Both the position numbers and the translations under genes were made by a program. DNA of 64,000 nt from an uncultured Bacteroidia bacterium (GTDB lineage: Bacteria; Bacteroidota; Bacteroidia; Bacteroidales; UBA932). The stretch is from assembly GCA_902789245.1 (NCBI GenBank), contig CADAND010000007.1:62001-126000 (forward strand), read 5' to 3'. Below the pieces are notes generated by a model. It worked only from the letters and a program-made list of their open reading frames with translations, searched no databases and had not been told where the DNA came from. The number at the start of each line of letters is the position of its first letter. Position 1 is the first letter of the stretch. Positions 36,291 to 45,338 of the stretch are shown one piece after another.

Positions 36291-37565
36291 GTGGATACCA
36301 TAGCATACATCCGGTATTACCTGTATTACGTTGCGTCTTTCCTGCGCTACATCGTTTCGTTCGTCGCCACCAAACTCGAGAAGTATCCGACGGAGGTGAA
36401 GGTCGCGGCCGTGATTTCCGTCTTGTGCGGTTTCACGATTGTCGTGATTTTCATCAGAATGCTCTTTATGTCCGGCAGCCGGAAGAACCTGAGACTGCTG
36501 CGCGAGCACACGGAAGAGACGTACGTCGACGCCATGAAGTTCCTGCTCTCGGACGAAGCGCCCGAGCAGATGTCCAGGGAGGAGATCTGCCAGCTTTTCG
36601 GGCTCGATCCGGCCGTGAATCCCGAGCCCCTGAAGAAGGCGAAGGAGAAGCAGGTGTTCGCGGAGGTCTTCTACGAGCTGTTTATCAATGATAAGTCGGA
36701 AAGCGTCCGGATGGGCAATATCCACACCATGCTCGAGATATTCGGCATCCCCGAGCATCTGGAAAAGGAAGTGAGCCTGAGCGCCAAGCGCAACAAGGTG
36801 AACGCCCTGAATATGATTCGTGCCTATGGCCTGTCCATCAGTCCGTGGATTATCAATAAACTCCTGAATTCCAAGAACCTGCGCCTGCAGCGTCTGGCCA
36901 TGTACACGGTCATCGTGTCGAGCTCCGACAGCTCGATGGATTATTTCGAGACCGAGTTCTTCGACAAGAATTCCTGCATCAAGGACGAGATCGAGCTGGC
37001 CTATTCGCTCAACCGTCGCCGCAAGGCGGGCCTGAAGCTGCCGAACCTGGCGCGCTGGGCGCATATGCATAAGCGCGAATTCACGCAGTGCCTGTTCGTC
37101 CGCCTGATGCGGCGGTTCAACCAGGTGGAGTACTGCGACCAACTGAAGGACCTCTTCCGGGAGAGCCGCAAGAAGAAACTGATCGAGGAGATTTCCCGCA
37201 CCTGGGGTTATCTGCATTACGTGGACGGCGAGCAGATGATGATCGACTCGCTGCTGACGCAGCCGGACGACACGAAAGTCGCCATCCTGCACGCCCTGAC
37301 CCGTTTCGGGACGGGACATGGCCTGGATGCCTTGCTGGACGGTTTCCACCATTCCCACAACCCGCATGTGCGCTATGAGGCGCTTCGCTGCTTATATAAT
37401 TATGGTACGGAGGGACGGAAGGCGTTCGACAAGCTGGAACTCGAAGCCTCGGAAGAGGACAGCAAGTACTTCAGCTTCTTCCACAACCCCATCACGCTCG
37501 CCAAGGTCCGGCTCGACCGGGAGCAGGCCTACCATCCTTCTATGGAAACGGTGTTAAACGGCTAA
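36291..37565 (+). CDS. HEAT-repeat-like membrane protein, exopolysaccharide operon
   Basis: The 424-residue protein starts at GTG; no in-frame ATG is near. A membrane segment at about 38-60 (VAAVISVLCGFTIVVIFI) follows an amphipathic N-terminus (YIRYYLYYVASFLRYIVSFV). The rest is alpha-helical with HEAT-like repeats (NLRLQRLAMYTVI, DTKVAILHALTRFG, NPHVRYEALRCLYNYG). A scaffold role in a synthase/export complex is the best guess. It is the first gene, 17 nt before the glycosyltransferase. Confidence 0.7.
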   Translation: MDTIAYIRYYLYYVASFLRYIVSFVATKLEKYPTEVKVAAVISVLCGFTIVVIFIRMLFMSGSRKNLRLLREHTEETYVDAMKFLLSDEAPEQMSREEICQLFGLDPAVNPEPLKKAKEKQVFAEVFYELFINDKSESVRMGNIHTMLEIFGIPEHLEKEVSLSAKRNKVNALNMIRAYGLSISPWIINKLLNSKNLRLQRLAMYTVIVSSSDSSMDYFETEFFDKNSCIKDEIELAYSLNRRRKAGLKLPNLARWAHMHKREFTQCLFVRLMRRFNQVEYCDQLKDLFRESRKKKLIEEISRTWGYLHYVDGEQMMIDSLLTQPDDTKVAILHALTRFGTGHGLDALLDGFHHSHNPHVRYEALRCLYNYGTEGRKAFDKLELEASEEDSKYFSFFHNPITLAKVRLDREQAYHPSMETVLNG

Positions 37566-37582
37566 AAAAGGAGATTCGATAT

Positions 37583-39016
37583 ATGTGGTTGACAATCTAT
37601 TACATCTTCTGCTACCTGATCTTCACCTACACGCTCGCACTGATCGTGACCTATGTCATCATGGTGTTCCTGAGCAGGCGGACCCGGCAGAAGTTGGAAA
37701 TCAATATGCCGGATGACAATACGATCAAGTTTCTCCTTCGCGGATCGCCGCTGACTCCTGCCGTGTCCGTGATCGCGCCGGCGTACAACGAGGAAGTCGT
37801 GATCATCGACTGCGTCAACTCGTTGCTGCAGCTGGACTATCCGGATTATGAGGTGGTCATCGTGAACGATGAAAGTACCGACCGTACGATGGAGATCCTC
37901 ATCGAGGAATACAAACTGATCGAGGTGCCCTATGATATTGCCATGCGGGTGCAGTCCAAGCCGATCAAGCGCGTGCTGAAATCGACGGACGAGCGCTACA
38001 GCCGGCTGGTGGTCGTGGACAAGGTGCACGGTGGTACCAAGGCCGACGGTTCCAACGCGGGCATCAATGTCTGCAGCAACAAGTACTTCGTCTGCACCGA
38101 CGTGGACTGTGTCATCGAGCCTATGGCCCTGTACCGGATGATGTGGCACGTGGTGAACAGCCCGGCGCCGATGATCGGCGTGGGCGCCACCATGTTGATG
38201 AGTAACGGCTGTACCGTGCAGGACGGCCGTATGATCAAGGCGGAAGTGTCCAACAGGCCGCTTCCCATGTTCCAGCAGCTGGAGTACATGCGTTCCTTCC
38301 TGATCAGCAAGCTGGGCTGGTCGGCCATCAACGCCCTGCCGAACATCTCCGGCGGTTTCGGCCTTTTCGATACCGACATCGCCGTGAAGTCCGGCGGTTA
38401 TGACCCTGCCAGCTTCGCGGAGGACGTGGATATGCTGCTCCGGATGGTGACCTATATGAAGAACCACGACCTCGATTTCCGGCTCGCCATGGTGCCGGAG
38501 GCCTGCTGCTGGACGGAAGGTCCGGGTACCGTGAAGCAGCTGTTCCGTCAGCGCACCCGTTGGGCCCGTGGTCTGTTCGAGATCGTCTCCAACCACCGCA
38601 AGCTTTTCTTCAATCCCCATTACGGGCCGATCGGCGCACTCACGATGCCGTACATCTTCATCTTCGAGTTCCTGGCCCCGATCCTCGAAATGCTGGGTTT
38701 CCTCTTCATGCTCTGGCTGACCCCGACCGGCGGCGTCAACTGGCGTTCGGCCTTCGTGGTCTTCTGCATGATCTACCTGTTCTGCCTCTTTATCTCCACC
38801 GCCGTCATTTACAACGACTACAAGATCAAGGCGGTGAACTGGAGCAGCAAACGGATGAATTACCTCAAATTGATGGTGGCGTCGATCCTGGAGCCGTTCG
38901 TCTATCATCCGTTCCAGACTGTCTGTTCGAATATCGGTTATCTTCGTTTCATCCGTAACACCCGGGCCGTGTGGACCCCGATTCAGCGTCAGGGCTTCAA
39001 AAAGAAGGATCAATGA
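37583..39016 (+). CDS. Processive GT2 glycosyltransferase (polysaccharide synthase)
   Basis: This 477-residue inner-membrane enzyme has an N-terminal helix, a GT2 domain, and three or four C-terminal helices. The motifs are APAYNEE (65-71), NDESTDRT (95-102), DVD (173-175), EDVD (280-283) and QRTRW (323-327), the D,D,D,QxxRW set of processive synthases such as cellulose, hyaluronan and PNAG (PgaC) synthases. The sugar cannot be told from sequence. It overlaps the next gene by ATGA. Confidence 0.9.
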   Translation: MWLTIYYIFCYLIFTYTLALIVTYVIMVFLSRRTRQKLEINMPDDNTIKFLLRGSPLTPAVSVIAPAYNEEVVIIDCVNSLLQLDYPDYEVVIVNDESTDRTMEILIEEYKLIEVPYDIAMRVQSKPIKRVLKSTDERYSRLVVVDKVHGGTKADGSNAGINVCSNKYFVCTDVDCVIEPMALYRMMWHVVNSPAPMIGVGATMLMSNGCTVQDGRMIKAEVSNRPLPMFQQLEYMRSFLISKLGWSAINALPNISGGFGLFDTDIAVKSGGYDPASFAEDVDMLLRMVTYMKNHDLDFRLAMVPEACCWTEGPGTVKQLFRQRTRWARGLFEIVSNHRKLFFNPHYGPIGALTMPYIFIFEFLAPILEMLGFLFMLWLTPTGGVNWRSAFVVFCMIYLFCLFISTAVIYNDYKIKAVNWSSKRMNYLKLMVASILEPFVYHPFQTVCSNIGYLRFIRNTRAVWTPIQRQGFKKKDQ

Positions 39017-41802
39017 GAATCGCGAGAATCCTGTCCGTTGTCTGTCTTTCCCTTTTCCTGGCAGGAGCCGGCGAGCTTCGCGCCCAGGGACTGAAACCCT
39101 CCGTCACCGGTTATGTCCGCCGCGCAGAGTCCTACGCGAATTCGAACGCGTGGAACTCCGCCAAGCGTGAGATCGACGAGGGTCTCGAAATCCTTCCCGA
39201 CGATTCGGACCTGCGCTACCTCAATGGCCATTACTACTACGTCATCGGCGACATGAACGAGGCGCGCTACAACCTGGTCCGATCCGTCCAGGGCAATGAC
39301 GACCAGGTCAAGGCCAAGCGCCTCCTGGTCGATGTGGAAGACAACCTGGGACACTATTCGAGCGCCATCTGCTACATCAACGAACTGCTGGAAATCCAGC
39401 CCTACGACCGCGATCTGTGGCGCCGCAAGATCGCTTTCTATCGCAAACTCGGCAACGACGTCGAGGCCGATGCGGCGCTCGAGCGCCTGCTGCACATCTT
39501 CCCGAACGACACGCTGGTCGTGGCCGACGTGCGCCGCCGCGACATCGAGACCCGCGACAACATCCTGCGGAACAGCTCGCTCACCGAGGCGTCCAACAAC
39601 CTGGAGCGCTGGATCGACACGGATCCCAAAGTCCGGGACTACTATTTCGAACTCATCTCGACCTACATGAAGATGGGTGAGTACGACCGGGCCCTGGCTG
39701 CCGCCAACCGCGGCCTCGAGGTCTTCCCGAACGACCAGGAACTCGTCAACAAGGCCGCCAGCCTGATGATGGACCTGGGCCGTTACTCCCAGGCATATAC
39801 TTTTGTCCGCGGCCAGCGGGGCAGCGATGCGACCTACAGGAACGTCCTGCGGGAAATTGCGCGCGACGCGCGCCTTCGCGACCCCTACGAGGCCAACGGC
39901 CGCCTGTACCTCGTCACCCGGGACCGCGACGCCCTGGATTACCTGATCAATACCGCCATCACGCGGGGCTATACGGAAGACGCCCGCAACTACCTCGAAG
40001 AGGCGATGAAGCTGGACGGCCGCACGCCGGGACTGCTGATGAAACTCTACACGGTGGAGAAGCAGGCCGGAAACAGCCGGGCGGAGATCCGCTTGCTGAA
40101 CGAACTGTACGAGACGGCCCCGGAGGACGACGAGCTGATCGAGTCCTATACGGAAATGATGCTCCGCCTCTGCGACCAGGATTTCGCCGGACAGCAGTGG
40201 CAAGACGCCAGGGACCATCTGGACCGCGTGCTGGAGCTCCTGCCCGTGACGTCCGAGTCCTGGCCTTCCACCGTGTCCCGCCAGATCATCGCCCTCGGCC
40301 ACCTGAACCGCATGGAGGAGGCGCGCGAGCTGCTCGAGCGGTCGACGCGCCGCAGCCCGGAGAACCGGCTGCGCTTCGCCTCGGCCTACGAGGAGCAGGC
40401 GTCCGCCCGCCTGAAGGGGCTGATTGAAGAAGAGAACTACGAGGCGGCGTACCGCGAAGCCGAAGCGATGCTGAACGTCATCCCCGACAGCGAACCCGCC
40501 CTGCGCACCCTGATCAGCGTGAGCCAGACGCTCAAGCGGACCGAGGCGTTCCACCGGTATGCGGAAGCCGGCTACGCCGAGCGTCCCGGCGACCCGTACT
40601 ACATCATCAAGCAGGCGATCGCCCTGCAGGAGCAGGGGCGCCACGAGGAGGCCCTGGCCCTGCTGCGTCCCTCGACGGCGCCGGGGGAGTACGTGAATCC
40701 CCAGATCGCGGACGCCTTCTCCGCCATCAGCGAGGACTGGGCCGGCGTGCTGCTGAAGGATCATCAACCCGAGAAAGCCCGCGAGGTGATCGAGCTGGCA
40801 CTCCAGTATGACCCGGAAAACCGCGACCTGCTCTACACCAAGGGCCTGGTGGCGGAGAAGCAGAAGGACTACGAGCTGGCCTATGACCTCCAGCACCGCT
40901 TCTACAATCCGAGCAACGCCGAGCAGGACGAATTCATGCAGCACATGACTTTCCTCCGCTTCCGGAGCTTCAAGAACCGCATCGAGGCTTCTTACAACCA
41001 CGCCTTCTTCGACTCCCGCAGCGACGAGCTGTCCACCATCGGCCACCTCTATTCCATTGCGTCCGTCAGCTACACGCGCGTGCTGGAGCACGATTCCTTC
41101 ACCGGCCAGATCAACTACAAGGGCATCGACGGCTACCACACCAAGACCGACAGCGAGCCCGGCGGCGCCGGCCTGGAGCTGTCCGCACTGTGGGAGCACG
41201 AGTTCGGCGCCGGGTGGAGCGCTTCCACCAGCCTTTCCTGGGCCAACCGTTACTTCAACAAGTTCGGCGTCACCCTGACGGGCAACTACGCCTGGGATTT
41301 CGGCCTGACGACGGGCCTGCGCCTGGGTTATCGCCGCACGCCCCCGACCTATCTCTTCCTGGGCGGCGACAACGCCGGAACGGCTGTCCAGGGCGAATTC
41401 AACCTGTTCATGATCACCCCGTCCGCCGAGATGGCCTGGGAGCGCGTCAGTGCGCGCCTCAGCACCGATCTCGTCATCCTGCAGGGGAGTCTCTATTATA
41501 ATATCGGACTGCGTGGGACGTTCTTCTTCAAGGAAGACGACACCACCAGCATCTCGCTCCTTACCGGATTTGGTTCCTTCCCGGAACTGAGCTTCTTCGA
41601 GCAGACGGCCATCCGTAACTTCTCGCATACCAATTCGATGGTGGGCTTCGACGCTCGTATCCTTCTCTCCCGCCAGTTCGCCCTGGGCCTTACAGGCAGC
41701 TGGAATACGTGTTTTAACCCCGTCAGAACGCCTGACGGCACAATTCTTGATTCTTATCGGAACATTTATGCCCTGGCGGCCCGGGTGCAAATAGCGTTCT
41801 GA
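39013..41802 (+). CDS. TPR and outer-membrane beta-barrel protein, PgaA/YaiO-like exporter
   Basis: This 929-residue protein has a signal peptide ending in AGAGELRAQ, about 600 residues of TPR repeats (typical YLNGHYYYVIGDMNEARY and YDRALAAANRGLEVFPNDQE), and a C-terminal beta-barrel from about 655 with many alternating strands, ending in a terminal Phe (ALAARVQIAF). This layout is that of PgaA and BcsC, which guide polysaccharides across the outer membrane. The barrel resembles the YaiO family. It overlaps the glycosyltransferase by 4 nt. Confidence 0.85.
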   Translation: MRIARILSVVCLSLFLAGAGELRAQGLKPSVTGYVRRAESYANSNAWNSAKREIDEGLEILPDDSDLRYLNGHYYYVIGDMNEARYNLVRSVQGNDDQVKAKRLLVDVEDNLGHYSSAICYINELLEIQPYDRDLWRRKIAFYRKLGNDVEADAALERLLHIFPNDTLVVADVRRRDIETRDNILRNSSLTEASNNLERWIDTDPKVRDYYFELISTYMKMGEYDRALAAANRGLEVFPNDQELVNKAASLMMDLGRYSQAYTFVRGQRGSDATYRNVLREIARDARLRDPYEANGRLYLVTRDRDALDYLINTAITRGYTEDARNYLEEAMKLDGRTPGLLMKLYTVEKQAGNSRAEIRLLNELYETAPEDDELIESYTEMMLRLCDQDFAGQQWQDARDHLDRVLELLPVTSESWPSTVSRQIIALGHLNRMEEARELLERSTRRSPENRLRFASAYEEQASARLKGLIEEENYEAAYREAEAMLNVIPDSEPALRTLISVSQTLKRTEAFHRYAEAGYAERPGDPYYIIKQAIALQEQGRHEEALALLRPSTAPGEYVNPQIADAFSAISEDWAGVLLKDHQPEKAREVIELALQYDPENRDLLYTKGLVAEKQKDYELAYDLQHRFYNPSNAEQDEFMQHMTFLRFRSFKNRIEASYNHAFFDSRSDELSTIGHLYSIASVSYTRVLEHDSFTGQINYKGIDGYHTKTDSEPGGAGLELSALWEHEFGAGWSASTSLSWANRYFNKFGVTLTGNYAWDFGLTTGLRLGYRRTPPTYLFLGGDNAGTAVQGEFNLFMITPSAEMAWERVSARLSTDLVILQGSLYYNIGLRGTFFFKEDDTTSISLLTGFGSFPELSFFEQTAIRNFSHTNSMVGFDARILLSRQFALGLTGSWNTCFNPVRTPDGTILDSYRNIYALAARVQIAF

Positions 41803-41803
41803 T

Positions 41804-43531
41804 ATGAATCGCCTCAAAGATGCGCTGATTTTGTTAAACATACTGATCTGGTCGATGTTGATGGGAGGTTGTACGCAGGTACAGCCTTACACCGGATCGT
41901 CCCCCTTTGAGTATCGGGAGATTCATCTTCCCGCGCTGCCGGAGGAGGAAGCTCCCAAGTTCCTGAACAGCATCGACCTGGACTGGGGCATCTGGGGCCA
42001 CAATCTTTCCGTCGTCCTGCCGGACAAGCCGATTCCGAGCGTCTTCGCGAAGGACGGCATTACGGTCAACAAGAGCCAGTTCTGCTTCTCCTCGGACGCG
42101 CTTTTCAAATACATCAGGGACTACATCCGCGACAATTACGGCTACGAGCCGACGGTGCGTTTCGCCATCCTGCCCAACGACAACTCCTACGTCTGCACCT
42201 GCAGCAGTTGTGTGGCGTGCGGGAACACGGAGCACGACTGCTCCGGCGCAGTCCATCATCTGCTGGAGCGTCTGTGCGAAGAGTTCCCGAACCATCTTTT
42301 CTTTACCTCCCACTACCGGACGACCAGCAAAGTGCCCGCGACGCCGCTTCCGGAGAATGCCGGCGTGCTGGTCAGCGCCATCGATTTTCCCCTCAGCCCG
42401 GTGCACAAGAAGGCGGAGGACGAGTTCGTGTCCCTGCTCTCGCAGTGGTCCGGACTGACCAGCCATCTCTATGTCTGGGATTATATCAACAATTTCGACG
42501 ACTACTTCACGCCCTATCCGGTCTTTGACGCGATCCGCCACCGGCTCCAGCTGTATGTCCGGAACGGGGTCAACGGGGTGTTCCTGAACGGCAGCGGATA
42601 TGAGTACAGCACGCTGTACAAGCTGAAAACCCACGTGCTGGCGGCCCTGCTGGAGGATCCGAACACGCAGTGGCGCCCGCTGCTCAGGAATCTCTGCCGG
42701 GAGAAGTATCCCGTCACGGGCGAGGCGATCGGCAACTTTGTCACCCTGCAGGAGGACCTGGCCACGGAGAAGGGGCTCTCGCTGCCTCTCTACGAGGGTG
42801 TCACGGTGGCGATGAAGACCTACCTGCCTGCCCGGGAATTCGTGCAGTTCCACGACGAGCTGCTCCGGCTGCTGCCGGACACCAGGGGGCAGGAGTTCGA
42901 GGATGTCCAGAAAATGAGCCGGGCCATGATGCTGACGCGGCTGGAGCTCAAGCGCATCGCGGGCGACACCTTCGACTGCGAACCCATGCTGAAAGGGCTG
43001 GAGGAATGCAGCCGGCACGGGGTCATTGCCTACAGCGAGAGCGGCGGCAGCACCGCGAGCTACCTCAGCGAGTACCGCTTCATGCTCGAGCATGCCCGGG
43101 AAATGGACGGCAAAAACAAGCTGAAGGGTGTCCGCCTGGAGCCGCTGACGGCGCTCGACGAAGACTATACCGATATTTCCCTGCTGACCGACGGCGTGCT
43201 GGGCCTCCCGTCCAACTACCATTGCGGCCAGCTGATCTCGTCTGCGAAACCGACGCTGCGCATTTCCATCCCGCATCGGGACGGGATGCGGCGCCTGCGG
43301 GTCTATATGACCCGGAACATCATTTATCATATCGCGTTCCCGGAAAGCGTTTCGCTCACCGCGGGCGACCGCAAACTGGGGACGGTCGTCCCCACGCCGG
43401 TCCCCGGCAACCTGCAGCGGGCCGTGGCTGAATTCGACGTCTCGTCGGTCAGCAAGGGCACGCTCGTGCTCAGCGTGATCCGCGACCTGGAGGAGCGGAC
43501 GATGGCCCTGGACGAAATAGAAGCTTACTAG
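41804..43531 (+). CDS. DUF4838-family lipoprotein (GH-like)
   Basis: This 575-residue lipoprotein (lipobox LMGGC, Cys23) belongs, by pattern, to DUF4838, a domain in putative alpha-glucuronidase-like hydrolases. A CTCSSCVACG cysteine cluster lies near 132-141. NYGYEPTVRFAILPND, HLYVWDYINNFDDY and YVRNGVNGVFLNG are typical stretches. It occupies the place of PgaB, the hydrolase/deacetylase partner of PNAG export, and may trim or modify the polymer. That is inference. A beta-sandwich-like tail follows from about 450. Confidence 0.75.
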   Translation: MNRLKDALILLNILIWSMLMGGCTQVQPYTGSSPFEYREIHLPALPEEEAPKFLNSIDLDWGIWGHNLSVVLPDKPIPSVFAKDGITVNKSQFCFSSDALFKYIRDYIRDNYGYEPTVRFAILPNDNSYVCTCSSCVACGNTEHDCSGAVHHLLERLCEEFPNHLFFTSHYRTTSKVPATPLPENAGVLVSAIDFPLSPVHKKAEDEFVSLLSQWSGLTSHLYVWDYINNFDDYFTPYPVFDAIRHRLQLYVRNGVNGVFLNGSGYEYSTLYKLKTHVLAALLEDPNTQWRPLLRNLCREKYPVTGEAIGNFVTLQEDLATEKGLSLPLYEGVTVAMKTYLPAREFVQFHDELLRLLPDTRGQEFEDVQKMSRAMMLTRLELKRIAGDTFDCEPMLKGLEECSRHGVIAYSESGGSTASYLSEYRFMLEHAREMDGKNKLKGVRLEPLTALDEDYTDISLLTDGVLGLPSNYHCGQLISSAKPTLRISIPHRDGMRRLRVYMTRNIIYHIAFPESVSLTAGDRKLGTVVPTPVPGNLQRAVAEFDVSSVSKGTLVLSVIRDLEERTMALDEIEAY

Positions 43532-43533
43532 TT

Positions 43534-44046
43534 ATGCCCTGGATGAAACCTCATATCATCAGATTATTTGCAATACTGGCCGTGACGGTCGCGGTATTCG
43601 CCTCCTGCAGCAAACGGCTGAAGCCGGCGTCCGTGCTGATCTCCAATCCGGTCCTGCACCTCAATCCCGTGCCGCAGGGCGAATCGCTGAAGGTCCTGTT
43701 CGAGATCGAGAACACGTCGGACAACCCGCTGTTCATCCAGGAGATCCAGACGACCTGCGGCTGCGTCGTGCCCAAGAACGAGCTGCCCATCGTGATCCTC
43801 CCGCACAGGATGGGCACGGTCCACCTGGCCTACAACACGATCAAGAACACGGGCTACGTGGACCATTTCGTCTATTGCTACGGCAATTTCGACGGCGAGG
43901 ACCACATCGAGCTGGAGTTCGACACGAACGTCGTGCCCCGGGCGGACTACATCCGGGATTACGAGCAGCTCATGACCGAGTTCCCCGAGCATTTCAAGAA
44001 GGTCCCGAGCATGTTTGACGAAGAAAGATACAAGAAATCGAAATAA
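43534..44046 (+). CDS. DUF1573 lipoprotein
   Basis: The 170-residue protein has a lipobox (VFASC, Cys25) and a single Ig-like DUF1573 domain: FEIENTSDNPLFIQEIQTTCGCVVP and HRMGTVHLAYNTIKNTGYVDH. The TCGC pair is the family hallmark. The function is unknown. It starts 2 nt after the DUF4838 gene and is the fifth gene of the operon. Confidence 0.85.
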   Translation: MPWMKPHIIRLFAILAVTVAVFASCSKRLKPASVLISNPVLHLNPVPQGESLKVLFEIENTSDNPLFIQEIQTTCGCVVPKNELPIVILPHRMGTVHLAYNTIKNTGYVDHFVYCYGNFDGEDHIELEFDTNVVPRADYIRDYEQLMTEFPEHFKKVPSMFDEERYKKSK

Positions 44047-44078
44047 TTGCTGTCAAGTATTAATTCCTGTTAGTAGTG

Positions 44079-45251
44079 ATGAAAAAACTAGTTCTGTTTT
44101 CCCTGCTCAGCGTCGCCCTTCTGGCTTGTACGCATGAGTACATGGGGCAGCTGGACGTCGTGAGGACGAACCTGCCCGACACCCGGGTCTATGTCCAGGG
44201 CCACCTGGTCGGCGAGCCGGCTACCAAGAGCGGCCTCACCTGGCCGTATGTCTCTCCCGACGGGTGGGAGACCGCCCGTTTCTCCATCCGTGCCGACCGT
44301 ACGGTTCCCGACTACATGGACCACTCCTCCGCGCTGTACTACGGCCGCAAGCCGGGCGTGGACGGCAACAACCGTGGCAAAGTGTACACGAACTTCCCGT
44401 ATGGCCACTACAACGACCGGGACCTTGACTACGAGAAGGTGGATAAAAAGACCGGCAACAACATCGGCCTGTTCCGCTATGTCTTCGATCCGAAAGGTGT
44501 CCAGACCCAGCTGGCCATCAAGGAAGCGCCGACCGTGCGCGCCATCCTGGAAGACGAGAAAGTGGACCTCGAAAAGCTGATCGCCCAGGGAAAGAGCGTC
44601 AGCTCGAACCAGGCCAAGCTCGATGACGTCAATGCGCTGCTCGCCAACTCGGATGATTATCTCCAGTCCCACATCCTGTGGTATGTCGTGAAGGAAGTCG
44701 GTATGAAGAATGGCTGGCATGTGAACGGCACCCTCGTCCCTGATCCGGTGCCCGTGCCGGGTCCGGACACGGTGGCCGACAACGTCGAGGTGGACATCCA
44801 CCAGCAGGTGCACGCCGACTGGGCCGAAATCAAGACCTCCGTGCACGTCCGTACGGACGCCGAGTCCGTCGTGCTCAACATCCCGCTTGCCTTTGAGGAC
44901 ATCCTCGAGGGAGACGGCGTTAACGTCCGCATCTACAAGGATTATTTCACGGGGACCGAGTATGAGGGCCTCACCATCACCGTGACGCACGACCAGAAGG
45001 GCGTCACCATCGCGATCGAGGGCATCAACGCCGCCAAGATCGACCAGTACAAGGCGGACTTCGGCGACGGCCTCACCGTCGAGGTCCAGAGCTTCTGCAA
45101 GAACGACGACGCGGCCCGCATCTGGGACGCCGTCAAGCGCAGCGCCGTCGTGACCACCGGCAAGCCCTGCACCGTGGTCGGCAAGATCTCCAGCGGCTAC
45201 TTCGACGACTCTTACGACGTCAAGGTCATCGATCCGCCCGCAGCACAGTAA
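44079..45251 (+). CDS. Lipoprotein of unknown function
   Basis: This 390-residue protein has a lipobox (VALLAC, Cys17). It has two parts joined by a proline-rich linker DPVPVPGPDTV near 227-237: an N-terminal part rich in Asp/Tyr (YTNFPYGHYNDRDLDYEKVD) and a beta-rich C-terminal part ending YDVKVIDPP. No domain is recognised. I chose the ATG at 44079 over a GTG one codon earlier. It follows DUF1573 by 32 nt and ends before a strong terminator, so it is the last gene of the operon. Confidence 0.65.
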   Translation: MKKLVLFSLLSVALLACTHEYMGQLDVVRTNLPDTRVYVQGHLVGEPATKSGLTWPYVSPDGWETARFSIRADRTVPDYMDHSSALYYGRKPGVDGNNRGKVYTNFPYGHYNDRDLDYEKVDKKTGNNIGLFRYVFDPKGVQTQLAIKEAPTVRAILEDEKVDLEKLIAQGKSVSSNQAKLDDVNALLANSDDYLQSHILWYVVKEVGMKNGWHVNGTLVPDPVPVPGPDTVADNVEVDIHQQVHADWAEIKTSVHVRTDAESVVLNIPLAFEDILEGDGVNVRIYKDYFTGTEYEGLTITVTHDQKGVTIAIEGINAAKIDQYKADFGDGLTVEVQSFCKNDDAARIWDAVKRSAVVTTGKPCTVVGKISSGYFDDSYDVKVIDPPAAQ

Positions 45252-45270
45252 TCCGGACTGGATAAAATAC

Positions 45271-45314
45271 AATTACGGCTCAATTTCCATCAAATTGAGC
45301 CGTAATTTTTTTTT
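45271..45314. terminator. Strong bidirectional terminator
   Basis: A perfect 16-bp stem AATTACGGCTCAATTT / AAATTGAGCCGTAATT around CCATC is followed by nine T's. A further TTTGAGCCGTAAA copy at 45315-45327 can pair with the first arm. It lies between the plus-strand exopolysaccharide operon and the converging fimbrial operon. Confidence 0.9.
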
Positions 45315-45338
45315 GTTTGAGCCGTAAACCCGGGGGGG

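Noticed and set aside
39010-41841. A 943-codon frame antisense to the TPR/barrel gene
   Set aside because: It is a shadow of a strongly supported TPR and beta-barrel gene.
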